Positions 36,100-45,282 of a DNA stretch of 64,000 bases are shown piece after piece. The notes under the pieces were generated by a model that did not search any database, was not told where the DNA came from, and worked only from the letters and a program-made list of their open reading frames with translations. A program made the translations under genes and the position numbers. Origin of the DNA: Parvularculaceae bacterium (GTDB taxonomy: Bacteria; Pseudomonadota; Alphaproteobacteria; Caulobacterales; Parvularculaceae); assembly GCA_028284065.1 (NCBI GenBank), contig JANQSJ010000011.1, forward strand, positions 496,001 through 560,000, in the 5' to 3' direction. Position 1 is the first letter of the stretch; the number at the start of each line of letters is the position of its first letter.

Positions 36100-37689
36100 A
36101 TGAAAACTGACATCCTCATCATCGGCGCAGGCGTCGCGGGCCTCTTCACGGCGCTGAAATTGGCGCCCGCGCGCGTCACGATTCTCACCGCCCGGCCGCT
36201 TGGCGAAGGCGGGTCGAGCCCGTGGGCGCAAGGCGGCGTCGCGGCCGCGCTCGCGCCGGGGGATTCAGCGGACCTCCATGCGCGGGACACGATCGCGGCT
36301 GGCGCGGGGCTTGTCGACGAAGACGCCGCACAAATTCTATGTACGGACGGTCCTGCGCGGATCGAGGATCTCGTCGCCTTCGACGTCCCTTTCGACCGGG
36401 AGCCGGACGGCGCCCTGAAGCTCGGCCGGGAGGCCGCGCACTCTCGTGATCGCGTTGTCCACGCCAGCGGCGACCAGGCGGGCGCGGCGATCATGTCGGC
36501 GCTTGCGGCGGCGGCGCGCCGCGCGGAGCACATAGCAATCCTTGAACGAATGATTGTGGAGGATCTGTTATTGGACGGAAATGGCGCAGTCGTTGGCGCG
36601 CTTGTCTATGACGTCGCCGCGGGCCGCCGCGAGACGCTGTCCGCCGCGGCGACGGCGCTCGCGACCGGCGGGCTCGGCGGGCTTTACGCCGTCACCACAA
36701 ACCCTGTGCGGGCGCAAGGGCACGGCCTCGCCTTCGCCGCGCGGGCGGGCGCGGTCGTCCGCGATCCGGAATTCGTGCAGTTCCACCCCACCGCGCTCGA
36801 CGTCGGCAGCGACCCGGCGCCGCTCGCCACCGAGGCGCTGCGCGGCGCCGGCGCGATCCTCATCGACGGGACGGGCCGACGCTTCATGGCCGACTATCAC
36901 GCCGACCTCGACCTCGCCCCGCGGGATGTCGTCGCGCGCGCAGTCGAGGCCGAACGCAACGCCGGCCGCGGCGCCTTTCTCGACGCCCGCGATGCGATCG
37001 CCGGCGCGTTCCCGGAAAAGTTTCCCGCGGTATTCGCCGCTGCAAGAGACGCCGACCTCGACCCGCGACGGGAGCCCCTGCCCGTGGCGCCGGCGTGCCA
37101 CTATCATATGGGCGGCGTACGGACCGACGATCGCGGCCGCTCATCATTAGACGGATTATGGGCGGTCGGCGAGGTCGCTTCTTCCGGCGTCCATGGCGCA
37201 AACAGGCTTGCGTCCAATTCTCTCCTTGAAGCGCTCGTATTTGGCGCGCGCGCCGCTGCGGACATCAAGCAAACGCGCCTCCCCGCGCCCGCCGCCGCTG
37301 ACGCGCCCGCCGATCGAATTGCCCTCGCGCCGCAACCGGCCCCGCAGGCGGCGCAGGCGCGCCTGCGCAACGCGATGTCGGCGGGATCGGCGCTTATTCG
37401 ATCAAGGGCGAGCCTCGAGCGCGTCGACGAAACGATTGACGCGATCGGCGCCGCGGCCGGGATGACAAGCGGCCTCCTGTCGAGCCTGACGACGGCGCGC
37501 CTCATCGTCGCCGCCGCGCGCGCGCGCGAGGAAAGCCGCGGCGCGCACTTCCGCGCCGATTATCCCGAAACGGACGATGACGCCGTCCATTCAGAATGCC
37601 AGCTAACTCGGCGCAACGAGCCGTTCCCGTCGACGGACGCCGTCGAGGTGGCGCGTGTCGCTCTGAAGAAGGAGCAGGAGCCCGCATGA
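36100..37689 (+). CDS. nadB: L-aspartate oxidase NadB
   Basis: A 529-residue FAD enzyme that oxidises L-aspartate to iminoaspartate. DILIIGAGVAGLFTALKL is the FAD-binding start, GGSSPWAQGGVAAAL and DEVVQFHPTAL-type (here DPEFVQFHPTALDVG) are conserved, and ACHYHMGGVRTDDRGRSSLDGLWAVGE ends the flavin fold. The C-terminal helical domain is typical. Its stop overlaps nadC as ATGA. Confidence 0.95.
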   Translation: MKTDILIIGAGVAGLFTALKLAPARVTILTARPLGEGGSSPWAQGGVAAALAPGDSADLHARDTIAAGAGLVDEDAAQILCTDGPARIEDLVAFDVPFDREPDGALKLGREAAHSRDRVVHASGDQAGAAIMSALAAAARRAEHIAILERMIVEDLLLDGNGAVVGALVYDVAAGRRETLSAAATALATGGLGGLYAVTTNPVRAQGHGLAFAARAGAVVRDPEFVQFHPTALDVGSDPAPLATEALRGAGAILIDGTGRRFMADYHADLDLAPRDVVARAVEAERNAGRGAFLDARDAIAGAFPEKFPAVFAAARDADLDPRREPLPVAPACHYHMGGVRTDDRGRSSLDGLWAVGEVASSGVHGANRLASNSLLEALVFGARAAADIKQTRLPAPAAADAPADRIALAPQPAPQAAQARLRNAMSAGSALIRSRASLERVDETIDAIGAAAGMTSGLLSSLTTARLIVAAARAREESRGAHFRADYPETDDDAVHSECQLTRRNEPFPSTDAVEVARVALKKEQEPA

Positions 37690-38531
37690 GCCCTCCAGCG
37701 CATCTTGTATCGCACGCGGTCGCAACCGCGCTCGCCGAAGACCTCGGCCTTGCCGGGGATGTGACATCAGACGCTTGCATTCCCGCAGATCAGGAGTCGC
37801 GCGCGGCGATCCGCGCGCGGGCGGATGGCGTCATTTGCGGCGTCGACCTTGCGCGGGAAGCGTTCGCTCAGGTCGACCGGAGCATCGACGTGTCGATACT
37901 GGTCGGCGATGGCGGCGCGGCGGCGACGGGCGGCGCCGTTCTTGAAATCACCGGATCGACACGCGGCATTCTTATGGCGGAGCGCGTCGCTCTTAATTTC
38001 CTCTGTCATCTGTCGGGCGTCGCAACGGCGACGGCGGCGTTCGTCGCAGCGATGGGCGATGCAAAAGCGGAACTTGTCTGTACAAGGAAGACAACACCGG
38101 GCCTGCGCACGTTCGAAAAACACGCCGTCGCTTGCGGCGGCGGCAAGAATCACCGCTTTGGCCTCTATGACGCAGTGATGATCAAGGACAATCACATTGC
38201 CGCCGTCGGCGATATCGGCGCGGCAGTCGCTCGTGCGCGCAGGGCCTCAGGCCATCTTGTTAAAATCGAAGTGGAGATCGACGACATCGCACAGCTTGAG
38301 CCAGCAATCGATGCGGGCGCTGATGTCATCCTGCTCGATAATATGTCGGCGGAAGATCTAAGAGCCGCGGTCCAGATCGCGAACGGACGCGTTCTTCTTG
38401 AGGCGTCGGGCGGCGTTAAGATCGACGCCGTGGCGGGCATCGCGGCCACCGGCGTCGATCTCATTTCCTGCGGCTGGATCACCCACTCCGCGCCTGTTCT
38501 CGACCTCGGCCTCGACTTCATCGCGACCTGA
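37686..38531 (+). CDS. nadC: Nicotinate-nucleotide pyrophosphorylase NadC
   Basis: A 281-residue quinolinate phosphoribosyltransferase, which makes nicotinate mononucleotide from quinolinate and PRPP. ALAEDLGLAGDVTSDAC, AERVALNFLCHLSGVAT, CTRKTTPGLRTFEKHAVACGGG and MIKDNHI are diagnostic. LLEASGGVKIDAV ends the barrel. ATG 37686 overlaps the nadB stop. It completes the nadA-nadB-nadC set. Confidence 0.96.
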   Translation: MSPPAHLVSHAVATALAEDLGLAGDVTSDACIPADQESRAAIRARADGVICGVDLAREAFAQVDRSIDVSILVGDGGAAATGGAVLEITGSTRGILMAERVALNFLCHLSGVATATAAFVAAMGDAKAELVCTRKTTPGLRTFEKHAVACGGGKNHRFGLYDAVMIKDNHIAAVGDIGAAVARARRASGHLVKIEVEIDDIAQLEPAIDAGADVILLDNMSAEDLRAAVQIANGRVLLEASGGVKIDAVAGIAATGVDLISCGWITHSAPVLDLGLDFIAT

Positions 38532-38564
38532 AGGTCAGAAAGCCGAGGAGGATAGTGAGGGAGC

Positions 38565-39248
38565 TCAGGCTTTGGCGCTAGCGCTGCGCTTGCGGGGGCG
38601 TCGCGCGGCGGCAAGCGCGCCGGCGCCGGCCGCGAAGAACGCCAACGCGCCGGGCAACGGAACGGCCCTGGGGTCCGTCGCGGCGAACCCGAGCATAACC
38701 GGAGCGGCGCCTGAAAGGTCGACGCCAAGCTGACTGCTAATGACGCCGAGCAACGCGGCGTTCGCCACCAGCGGAATGGCGGGATTGTCGATATCGATAA
38801 TCTGCGCCGCAGTAAGGCCGGACAGGTCAAGCGTCGCTATCGCCACGCTATCGCCGCCGAACTGGGTGATGGGACCGAGCCCGTCGGTGATATCGTTGTC
38901 GAAGCGAACCTGGGCAAGCAGTTCGCTAGTTACCGTGTCGATAACGAAGTTTCGCGCGATGACACGGCTGATGCCGCTTGTTAACGCGATGCCGGAGTCG
39001 TCATGCTCGATGTCGCCCGCGAGGCCGGCGCCGAAGTCCAACTCGCCACCGGTAATCGGAAAAGTGAAGATATCGCCATCGCGGCTCGCGTCGCCGCGCG
39101 GGGAAAGCGTAATGCCCACGGAGGCAAGGGTTGACCGCGCTTCGAAGTCAACCACCGTCACATTTCCGGCAAGGGGGACAGGGGCCGCTTGAGCCGCCCC
39201 GATTGTCAGGGTGAACATCGCCGCGATGGCGACCAATAGCTTTGTCAT
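38565..39248 (-). CDS. VPLPA-CTERM sorting domain protein
   Basis: A 227-residue exported protein. The signal peptide (LLVAIAAMFTLTIGAAQA) is followed by a beta-rich region with VDFEARSTLASVGITLSP. The C-terminal VPLPGALAFFAAGAGALAAARRPRKRS is a VPLPA/PEP-CTERM tail: motif, helix, basic cluster. ATG 39248 is chosen because the longer frame lacks a signal. The function of the mature part is unknown. A GGAG site precedes the start. Confidence 0.85.
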   Translation of the reverse strand: MTKLLVAIAAMFTLTIGAAQAAPVPLAGNVTVVDFEARSTLASVGITLSPRGDASRDGDIFTFPITGGELDFGAGLAGDIEHDDSGIALTSGISRVIARNFVIDTVTSELLAQVRFDNDITDGLGPITQFGGDSVAIATLDLSGLTAAQIIDIDNPAIPLVANAALLGVISSQLGVDLSGAAPVMLGFAATDPRAVPLPGALAFFAAGAGALAAARRPRKRSASAKA

Positions 39249-39566
39249 AACAACTGCTCCAACGGGATAAGTATCTCGAACCATGCGCGACCGCCCCGCC
39301 TCGTCGCTAACGGCCAACGGCCCGCGCTGACTGTCGTCACAGCAGCGATTGGGCCTCCTCAGACGGGGAGTTTTCGCAAGAGCCAAATTAAGAAAAAACG
39401 CCGTCGCCGCCCTGGCCCAGAGGACAGGTTAACGCGCGTTATCTGCAAGGATGATCAGGCCAATCCCGCGGAACGCGATTTCCGGAGTATAGGAGCGCCT
39501 ATTCCGTGCATAGTCGCTGCTGGATTGACGCGTCGGCCGGCGCGCGTCGGCCGCGCACCCGTCAGA
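39249..39566. other. Intergenic region
   Basis: 318 bases between the sleB gene and the VPLPA protein start (both minus strand). It carries the promoter of the VPLPA gene, a 10-base palindrome (AACGCGCGTT near 39433) and a direct repeat of CGCGTCGGCCG near 39530. No gene or strong terminator is seen. Confidence 0.5.
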
Positions 39567-40340
39567 CTACATCGCCGTCGGCGCGGCGGCTTTCGCAGTT
39601 CGGCTCGGGAACCGATAAAACTTGTGGCGTCCGACCACTGCGGTGGGCGTCAGTTTGTCGGCCCAGTAAGGGTGCACATAGTCGGCGTGATAATGCGTCG
39701 CCTGGCGGGTTATGGGCAGCCGCATCCCGGACATCACGGCGGTCGCGATCAGTTCGCTTTCCTTCCAGAGACGCTTGTTGATCGGCCGGTCCATTGAGCC
39801 GTCACAGGTAAACGAGAACTGGCAGCCGGTTGCGCGCTCCTGGCCCTGAAACACAACGCCGCAGATGGTGTCCGGGTAAAGCCGGTTATCGACCCGGTTC
39901 AGGACAACATCCGCAACGGCAAGACGCCCCACCCGCGGCTCGCTGCGCGCTTCATAATAGATCGCCTGGGCGAGACAGGTTAACTCGCTGGCGTTGGCGC
40001 GGGCCGAGACCGCATCATGAAACCGCCAGGCCATCAGGTCGTCGGTAGACGCGCCGCCCGAGACAAGGTCCGCCGTCGCGCGCGCCGGCTTAAGGTTTGG
40101 GGCGTCAAGCGCCTCTCGTGTCGAAGAGGTCTCTTCGGCGAGCCGTTCGGCAAGCGCCGCGACAAGCTCCGCCTCGTCCGCTATCCGCCGCTCGACGGCG
40201 CGGACGGATTCAATTTCGCGCGTCGACGCCGCCGCGCCGAAGGCGGTCATGAACAGACACAAGGCGAGCCCGGTGGCCGCCAACAAGCTGCGGAACGACC
40301 AGTTCACGTCCGGCACCTGTCTGTACTCCGCCGCCGTCAT
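39567..40340 (-). CDS. SleB-type cell-wall hydrolase
   Basis: A 257-residue protein with an N-terminal transmembrane or signal segment (residues about 17-40). A helical spacer follows, then the SleB/Hydrolase_2 domain: LTCLAQAIYYEARSEP with the catalytic Glu, ADVVLNRVDNRLYP, CQFSFTCDG and ATHYHADYVHPYWA. Such enzymes cleave peptidoglycan; in alphaproteobacteria they act in the envelope rather than on spore cortex. An in-frame GTG at 40343 sits just before the chosen ATG. Confidence 0.9.
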   Translation of the reverse strand: MTAAEYRQVPDVNWSFRSLLAATGLALCLFMTAFGAAASTREIESVRAVERRIADEAELVAALAERLAEETSSTREALDAPNLKPARATADLVSGGASTDDLMAWRFHDAVSARANASELTCLAQAIYYEARSEPRVGRLAVADVVLNRVDNRLYPDTICGVVFQGQERATGCQFSFTCDGSMDRPINKRLWKESELIATAVMSGMRLPITRQATHYHADYVHPYWADKLTPTAVVGRHKFYRFPSRTAKAAAPTAM

Positions 40341-40679
40341 CACGTCAGGATCGCTCCGTCATCACTCGCCACGATATCTAAACTCAGAACGTTCGTTCCG
40401 GCAGGCCGCCGCCGCCATGGGCAAACCATCGCCAGGCCGCAGGCGGCGCTACTAAAGCCGACCCTTCTGCGCCGGCCTCCTCATCCCCGAACCTCAACGC
40501 CATATCTTACTTCCAGGTAAGATTTCTTCGTGACCAGCCGTTAATGCTGTTCGATGTCGTAGGCGCACAAGCGCGTCCCTAGAACAACCCTAGCCGCAAA
40601 GGTCAAGCCAAACCGCTTCCGAAACAGCTCCGCGATCACTTAGGCAGTCATTACGCGAATGTTAAGACGCTGATTTATA
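40341..40679. other. Intergenic region between ppdK and sleB
   Basis: 339 bases without a credible gene. It contains the 3' flank of ppdK (an AT-rich stretch near 40650-40690, lower in GC than its surroundings) and the sleB promoter region. There is no strong terminator; a weak GCTGA/TCAGC hairpin follows ppdK on the minus strand. Confidence 0.45.
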
Positions 40680-43385
40680 TTAATTATTTTTCAGCTTAAG
40701 GGCCGCCTGAGCGGCCGCAAGACGCGCGATAGGCGTCCGGAAAGGCGAACACGAGACATAGTCGAGGGCCATCCCTTCCACGATCTCAATTGACGCCGGG
40801 TCGCCGCCATGTTCGCCGCAAATGCCGAGTTTCAGGCCGGGACGCGCCGCGCGCCCTTTCTCGGCGGCGATGCGCACCAGCTCGCCAACCCCATCCGCAT
40901 CCAGGGTGACGAAGGGATCGGCCTCGTAGATTTTCGCCTTCAGGTAGTCTCCAAGAAAAGTGACGGAATCATCGCGCGACAGGCCGTAGGTGGTTTGCGT
41001 CAGGTCATTCGTGCCAAACGAGAAAAACCCGGCCTCGGCCGCGATCCTGTCGGCGGTGAGCGCCGCACGCGGCAGCTCGATCATGGTGCCGACTTCATAC
41101 TCCAGCGAAGCGCCCGCGCCCTTCATGACGCTCGCGGCGACCGCATCAATGCGCTCCTTTACAAAGGCGAGTTCGGCCCGGTCGCCGACGAGCGGCACCA
41201 TGATTTCCGGGATGACGGCTTCGCCTGTCTCTTTCGCCACCGTCAGCGCCGCCTCGATGATGGCGCGGGTCTGCATCTCATAAATCTCCGGATAGGAAAC
41301 GCCGAGGCGGCATCCGCGATGGCCGAGCATCGGGTTGAATTCCTGCAGCGCATGGGCGCGCCGTTTCAGCTTTTCCGCATCCATGCCGGACGCCGCCGCC
41401 ACTTCGTCGATTTCTTCGTCCGAATGCGGCAGAAATTCATGCAATGGCGGGTCAAGCAAGCGCACCGTCACCGGCAGGCCGCGCATGACCCTGAAGAGTT
41501 CTTCAAAATCGCCTCGCTGCATCGGCAGCAGCTTGGCGAGGGCGGCCTCGCGCCCCTCGCGGGTTTCCGCAAGGATCATCTCACGCACCGCGACGATCCT
41601 TTCGGCATCGAAGAACATGTGCTCCGTGCGGCACAGGCCAATGCCCTCCGCGCCGAAGCCGCGGGCGACATCAGCGTCGCGGGGCGTCTCCGCATTCGCG
41701 CGCACCCGCATGCGGCGGCGCTTGTCCGCCCACGTCATTAATTCCGCGAAATCGCCGTGCAGTTCGGGCTCAATCGTGCCGACTTCGCCCACATATACTC
41801 TGCCCTCCGCCCCGTCGACGGTGACGACGTCGCCCTTTTTGAGCTTGCGGCCGGCCGCCTCCAGCACGCCCGCAGCAGCGTCGATCCGCAGATCTCCCGC
41901 CCCGCAGACGCAGGGCCTGCCCATGCCTCGCGCGACAACTGCCGCGTGGCTCGTCATGCCGCCGCGCGCAGTCACGACCGCCGCGGCGGCGTGCATCCCG
42001 TGAATATCCTCCGGGCTCGTCTCAACGCGTACGAGAATGACCTTGCGGCCGTCATTGGCGAGACGTTCCGCCTCGTCCGCGTCGAACACCACTTCGCCTG
42101 ACGCCGCCCCCGGCGATGCGGGCAGCCCCGTCAGAAACAGATCGCGCGGGGCGTCAGGATCAAGCGTCGGGTGCAGAAGTTGGTCGAGGGAGTGCGGATC
42201 GACCCGCATCACCGCCTCCTCCTCCGTAATCAGACCTTCCTGACACATCTCCACGGCGATCTTGAGCGACGCAGGCGCCGTGCGCTTGCCATTGCGCGTC
42301 TGCAACATCCAGAGCTTGCCTTCCTGGACGGTAAACTCGATGTCCTGCATGTCGCGATAGTGCTTCTCAAGGACCTCGAAAATCTGGGCGAGTTCGCCGA
42401 ACGCATTCGGCATCGCCTCCTCCATGGAGAGATCGGTCTCTCCCATGGCTTCGCGCCGCGCTTTCGTCAGCGGCTGGGGCGTGCGAATGCCGGCGACCAC
42501 ATCTTCGCCCTGCGCATTGACAAGAAACTCGCCATAGCGGGCGTTTTCGCCAGTCGACGGATCGCGCGTGAACGCAACGCCCGTCGCTGACGTGTCGCCC
42601 ATATTGCCGAACACCATCGCCTGCACATTGACAGCCGTGCCCCAGCTCTCAGGGATCCCATGCAGCCTTCGATAGACTTCGGCGCGGTCGTTCCGCCACG
42701 AACCGAACACCGCGCCGATGGCGCCCCATAACTGGTCTCCCGGGTCCTGCGGGAACGGCGCGCCGGTCGCATCGGCGACGGCGTCCTTATAGAACGAAAC
42801 CACCTTTCGCCAATCGTCGGCATTCAATTCCGTATCAAGAATATATTCGTTGTCGTCCTTGTAGGTCTCAAGGATTTCCTCAAACAAGTGGTGGTCGAGC
42901 CCGAGAACGACATTGGAGTACATCTGAATGAAACGGCGATAGCTGTCATAGGCGAAGCGCTGATCGCCGGCGAGCGCGCCGAGGCCCTCGACGGTCTCGT
43001 CATTGAGGCCGAGATTCAGGACGGTGTCCATCATGCCGGGCATGGAGGCCCGCGCCCCGGATCGCACCGACACCAGGAGCGGCCGTTTTGGATCGGCGAA
43101 TCCGCGATCGACTAACTCGCCAACGCGCGTAAGCGCATGAGAAACTTCCTCCTGCAGGCCATCCGGAAACGCGCGGCCATTGTCGTAATAGGCCGTGCAT
43201 ACCTCCGTCGTGATCGTAAAGCCCGGCGGCACCGGCAGGCCGAGATTGGACATCTCGGCGAGGTTGGCGCCCTTCCCGCCGAGAAGATTTTTCATCGACG
43301 CAGCGCCATCGGCGGCGCCGCCGCCAAAGCGATACACGCGCCGGCCATCGCTGCTCTCGGTTTTGGTGGCGGGTGTGCGCGACAT
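40680..43385 (-). CDS. ppdK: Pyruvate, phosphate dikinase
   Basis: A 901-residue enzyme interconverting pyruvate, ATP and phosphate with PEP, AMP and pyrophosphate. The N-terminal ATP-grasp part begins with LLGGKGANLAEM; the central phospho-His domain has ARGGMTSHAAVVARGMG; the C-terminal PEP/pyruvate barrel has EGIGLCRTEHMFF, PMLGHRGCRLGV, GTNDLTQTTYG and GICGEHGGD. ATG 43385 is preferred because longer frames would read an unrelated Arg-rich lead. It may serve PEP supply for the regulatory PTS, although the genes are 35 kb apart. Confidence 0.95.
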   Translation of the reverse strand: MSRTPATKTESSDGRRVYRFGGGAADGAASMKNLLGGKGANLAEMSNLGLPVPPGFTITTEVCTAYYDNGRAFPDGLQEEVSHALTRVGELVDRGFADPKRPLLVSVRSGARASMPGMMDTVLNLGLNDETVEGLGALAGDQRFAYDSYRRFIQMYSNVVLGLDHHLFEEILETYKDDNEYILDTELNADDWRKVVSFYKDAVADATGAPFPQDPGDQLWGAIGAVFGSWRNDRAEVYRRLHGIPESWGTAVNVQAMVFGNMGDTSATGVAFTRDPSTGENARYGEFLVNAQGEDVVAGIRTPQPLTKARREAMGETDLSMEEAMPNAFGELAQIFEVLEKHYRDMQDIEFTVQEGKLWMLQTRNGKRTAPASLKIAVEMCQEGLITEEEAVMRVDPHSLDQLLHPTLDPDAPRDLFLTGLPASPGAASGEVVFDADEAERLANDGRKVILVRVETSPEDIHGMHAAAAVVTARGGMTSHAAVVARGMGRPCVCGAGDLRIDAAAGVLEAAGRKLKKGDVVTVDGAEGRVYVGEVGTIEPELHGDFAELMTWADKRRRMRVRANAETPRDADVARGFGAEGIGLCRTEHMFFDAERIVAVREMILAETREGREAALAKLLPMQRGDFEELFRVMRGLPVTVRLLDPPLHEFLPHSDEEIDEVAAASGMDAEKLKRRAHALQEFNPMLGHRGCRLGVSYPEIYEMQTRAIIEAALTVAKETGEAVIPEIMVPLVGDRAELAFVKERIDAVAASVMKGAGASLEYEVGTMIELPRAALTADRIAAEAGFFSFGTNDLTQTTYGLSRDDSVTFLGDYLKAKIYEADPFVTLDADGVGELVRIAAEKGRAARPGLKLGICGEHGGDPASIEIVEGMALDYVSCSPFRTPIARLAAAQAALKLKNN

Positions 43386-43656
43386 TCTTGCTTTTGGTCC
43401 CCTATCGGCGATGTCTCTCAAGCCCACTTTGACGCCCCTTACGTTCCGCGCGCGCTCGCAAGGCGGCCCGAAAAACCGCTGCGCTAGCGCCTGCGCCGAC
43501 ATAAGGCAAGCGTCCGCTCGGCCCTCGCCCTTGCGCCGCCCCTGGACGCATTACCATATCCTTAGGCGGGGGAAGCTTATGCGCAAGAATGGGGCCGCCG
43601 GCCGGCCGGCCCCCGCATGCGTTTGGAGTGAATTTCTTCAATGGAGTCAAAGCCCC

Positions 43657-44439
43657 ATGCCTAAGGCCGATCTGTCAGCCTTGCGTTACGTCAGCGCCGC
43701 ACGCGCAGGCGGCGTCGCGACCCTCTCCTTCAACCGGCCGGACGCGCTGAACGCCCTGTCGGCGGCCCTGCTTGAGGAGTTCGTCAGCGCCGTGCGCACG
43801 CTTGAAGATGACGCCGACGTCGGCGCGTTAATCCTGCGGGGAGAAGGCAGGGCGTTTTCGGCGGGCGTCGATCTCAAAGAGCTGCAGGGCCAGGAATTTG
43901 TCGCCGGCCGGGTCGGCGGCGCGTTTGATGGCCCCGCGGGAGATGCGGCGGCGGCCATAAGAGGGGCGAGATTCCCCGTCATCGCCGCAGTCCACGGCTT
44001 CTGCTTCACCGGCGCCCTGGAGCTGGCGCTTCATTGCGACTTTATTTTTGCGACAGCCGACGCGAAGTTCGGCGACACCCATGCGAAATGGGGCCTCAGG
44101 CCAACCTGGGGCATGAGCCAGAACCTCGCCCGCGCGGTCGGGGTGCGCCGCGCGCGCGAGTTGTCCTTTACCGCGCGCACCTTCACCGGCGCGGAGGCCG
44201 TCGAATGGGGCCTGGCGGTCGAAACCGCGGACGACGAAGCCGCCCTCGCGCGGCTCGTCGCCGAACGGGCGGCGGCTATCGCGGACGGCAGCCGGGGCGC
44301 TGTGTCAGCTTACAAGAAGCTCTATCGCCTTCATGAGGAAAACCGTCCGCTGGAGGACGCGCTCGCGGCGGAGGTGGCGGCGGAATTTCCCGAAATCACC
44401 GACACAAATGACCGGCTCGCCCGTTTCGCGGCGAAATAG
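43657..44439 (+). CDS. Enoyl-CoA hydratase/isomerase family protein
   Basis: A 260-residue crotonase. VATLSFNRPDALNALSAAL opens the core, LRGEGRAFSAGVDLKELQG forms the oxyanion-hole region, and VIAAVHGFCFTGALELALHCD is the second signature. THAKWGLRPTWGMSQNLAR follows. The glutamates of true hydratases are not obvious at both sites, so an isomerase or another acyl-CoA reaction is possible. ATG 43657 is the compact start; a longer open frame upstream is judged non-coding. Confidence 0.9.
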   Translation: MPKADLSALRYVSAARAGGVATLSFNRPDALNALSAALLEEFVSAVRTLEDDADVGALILRGEGRAFSAGVDLKELQGQEFVAGRVGGAFDGPAGDAAAAIRGARFPVIAAVHGFCFTGALELALHCDFIFATADAKFGDTHAKWGLRPTWGMSQNLARAVGVRRARELSFTARTFTGAEAVEWGLAVETADDEAALARLVAERAAAIADGSRGAVSAYKKLYRLHEENRPLEDALAAEVAAEFPEITDTNDRLARFAAK

Positions 44440-44450
44440 GCCGGGCGCGA

Positions 44451-45104
44451 GTGGCCGCCCTTACGCTCGACGTCGTCGCGGACCCGGTGTGCCCCTGGTG
44501 CCATCTTGGGCTCGAATCGCTCAAACGCGTGAGACGAGATTGGCCGGAAGCGCCCGCGGCCTGCTTCCGACCCTATCTCCTGTACCCCGACATGCCGCGG
44601 GAGGGCGTCGACCGGGCCGCGGCCTACGAGCGTAAGTTCCCCGATCCTGCGCAACGAAAGGCCATCATGGACGCGCTGGCCGCGACCGCGGCGGAAATCG
44701 GCGTCGACTTCGATATCGGGCGGGCTGCCCGCATTCCGAACGCATTGCCGGCGCAGCACCTCATCGCGCGGACGCCGCCCGGGCCCATGCAGGAGCGCCT
44801 AGTCGACGCGATCTATGACGCTTACTGGCGGCGCGGCAAAGACATTGGCGCTGCGGAAACGCTCGTTGCCGCGGCCAGCGCCGCTGGCCTCAGCGAGGCG
44901 GCGGCGAAATCGCTACTAAATGAGCCGATGGAGGCGACGAAGGCGGAAGCGGACGCGATGCGCCGCGGCGGCGTCGATGGCGCGCCGACCTTTATAGTCA
45001 ACGGGCGGGCGGGCTTCGCTGGCGCCTTGCCGCCGCAAAAACTGCGTGCGGCGATTGAGCACGCGGCGAAGATCGCCGATGGCGCGGTCTCAAATGGCGA
45101 CTGA
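44451..45104 (+). CDS. DsbA-like oxidoreductase (FrnE/HCCA isomerase type)
   Basis: A 217-residue thioredoxin-fold protein. VVADPVCPWCHLGLESLKR carries the CPWC active site (Cys14, Cys17), and VDGAPTFIVNGRAGFAGA is the cis-proline region. It has no signal peptide, so it acts in the cytoplasm like FrnE proteins. It starts with GTG 11 bases after the crotonase, and is likely co-transcribed. Confidence 0.9.
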   Translation: MAALTLDVVADPVCPWCHLGLESLKRVRRDWPEAPAACFRPYLLYPDMPREGVDRAAAYERKFPDPAQRKAIMDALAATAAEIGVDFDIGRAARIPNALPAQHLIARTPPGPMQERLVDAIYDAYWRRGKDIGAAETLVAAASAAGLSEAAAKSLLNEPMEATKAEADAMRRGGVDGAPTFIVNGRAGFAGALPPQKLRAAIEHAAKIADGAVSNGD

Positions 45105-45282
45105 CGCGATGCCGCGTTAACGCTCTGCGCATCCATTCGACGGCATTATTCGGACCGATGGAGGCGCCGCGCGCCATTGGCCAAATCTTGAATGGCGCCA
45201 ATCGCCGCGCGAAAAAGATGCGCCCAAACATCAACCATGCGATGCAATCGCGGACCCGCCAGGAAAGGACGAAAGCGACCAC

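Noticed and set aside
43195-43656. N-terminal extension of the crotonase gene
   Set aside because: The longer frame would overlap the ppdK start region and gives an Arg/Pro-rich lead without family similarity; a hairpin (43591-43613) lies in it.
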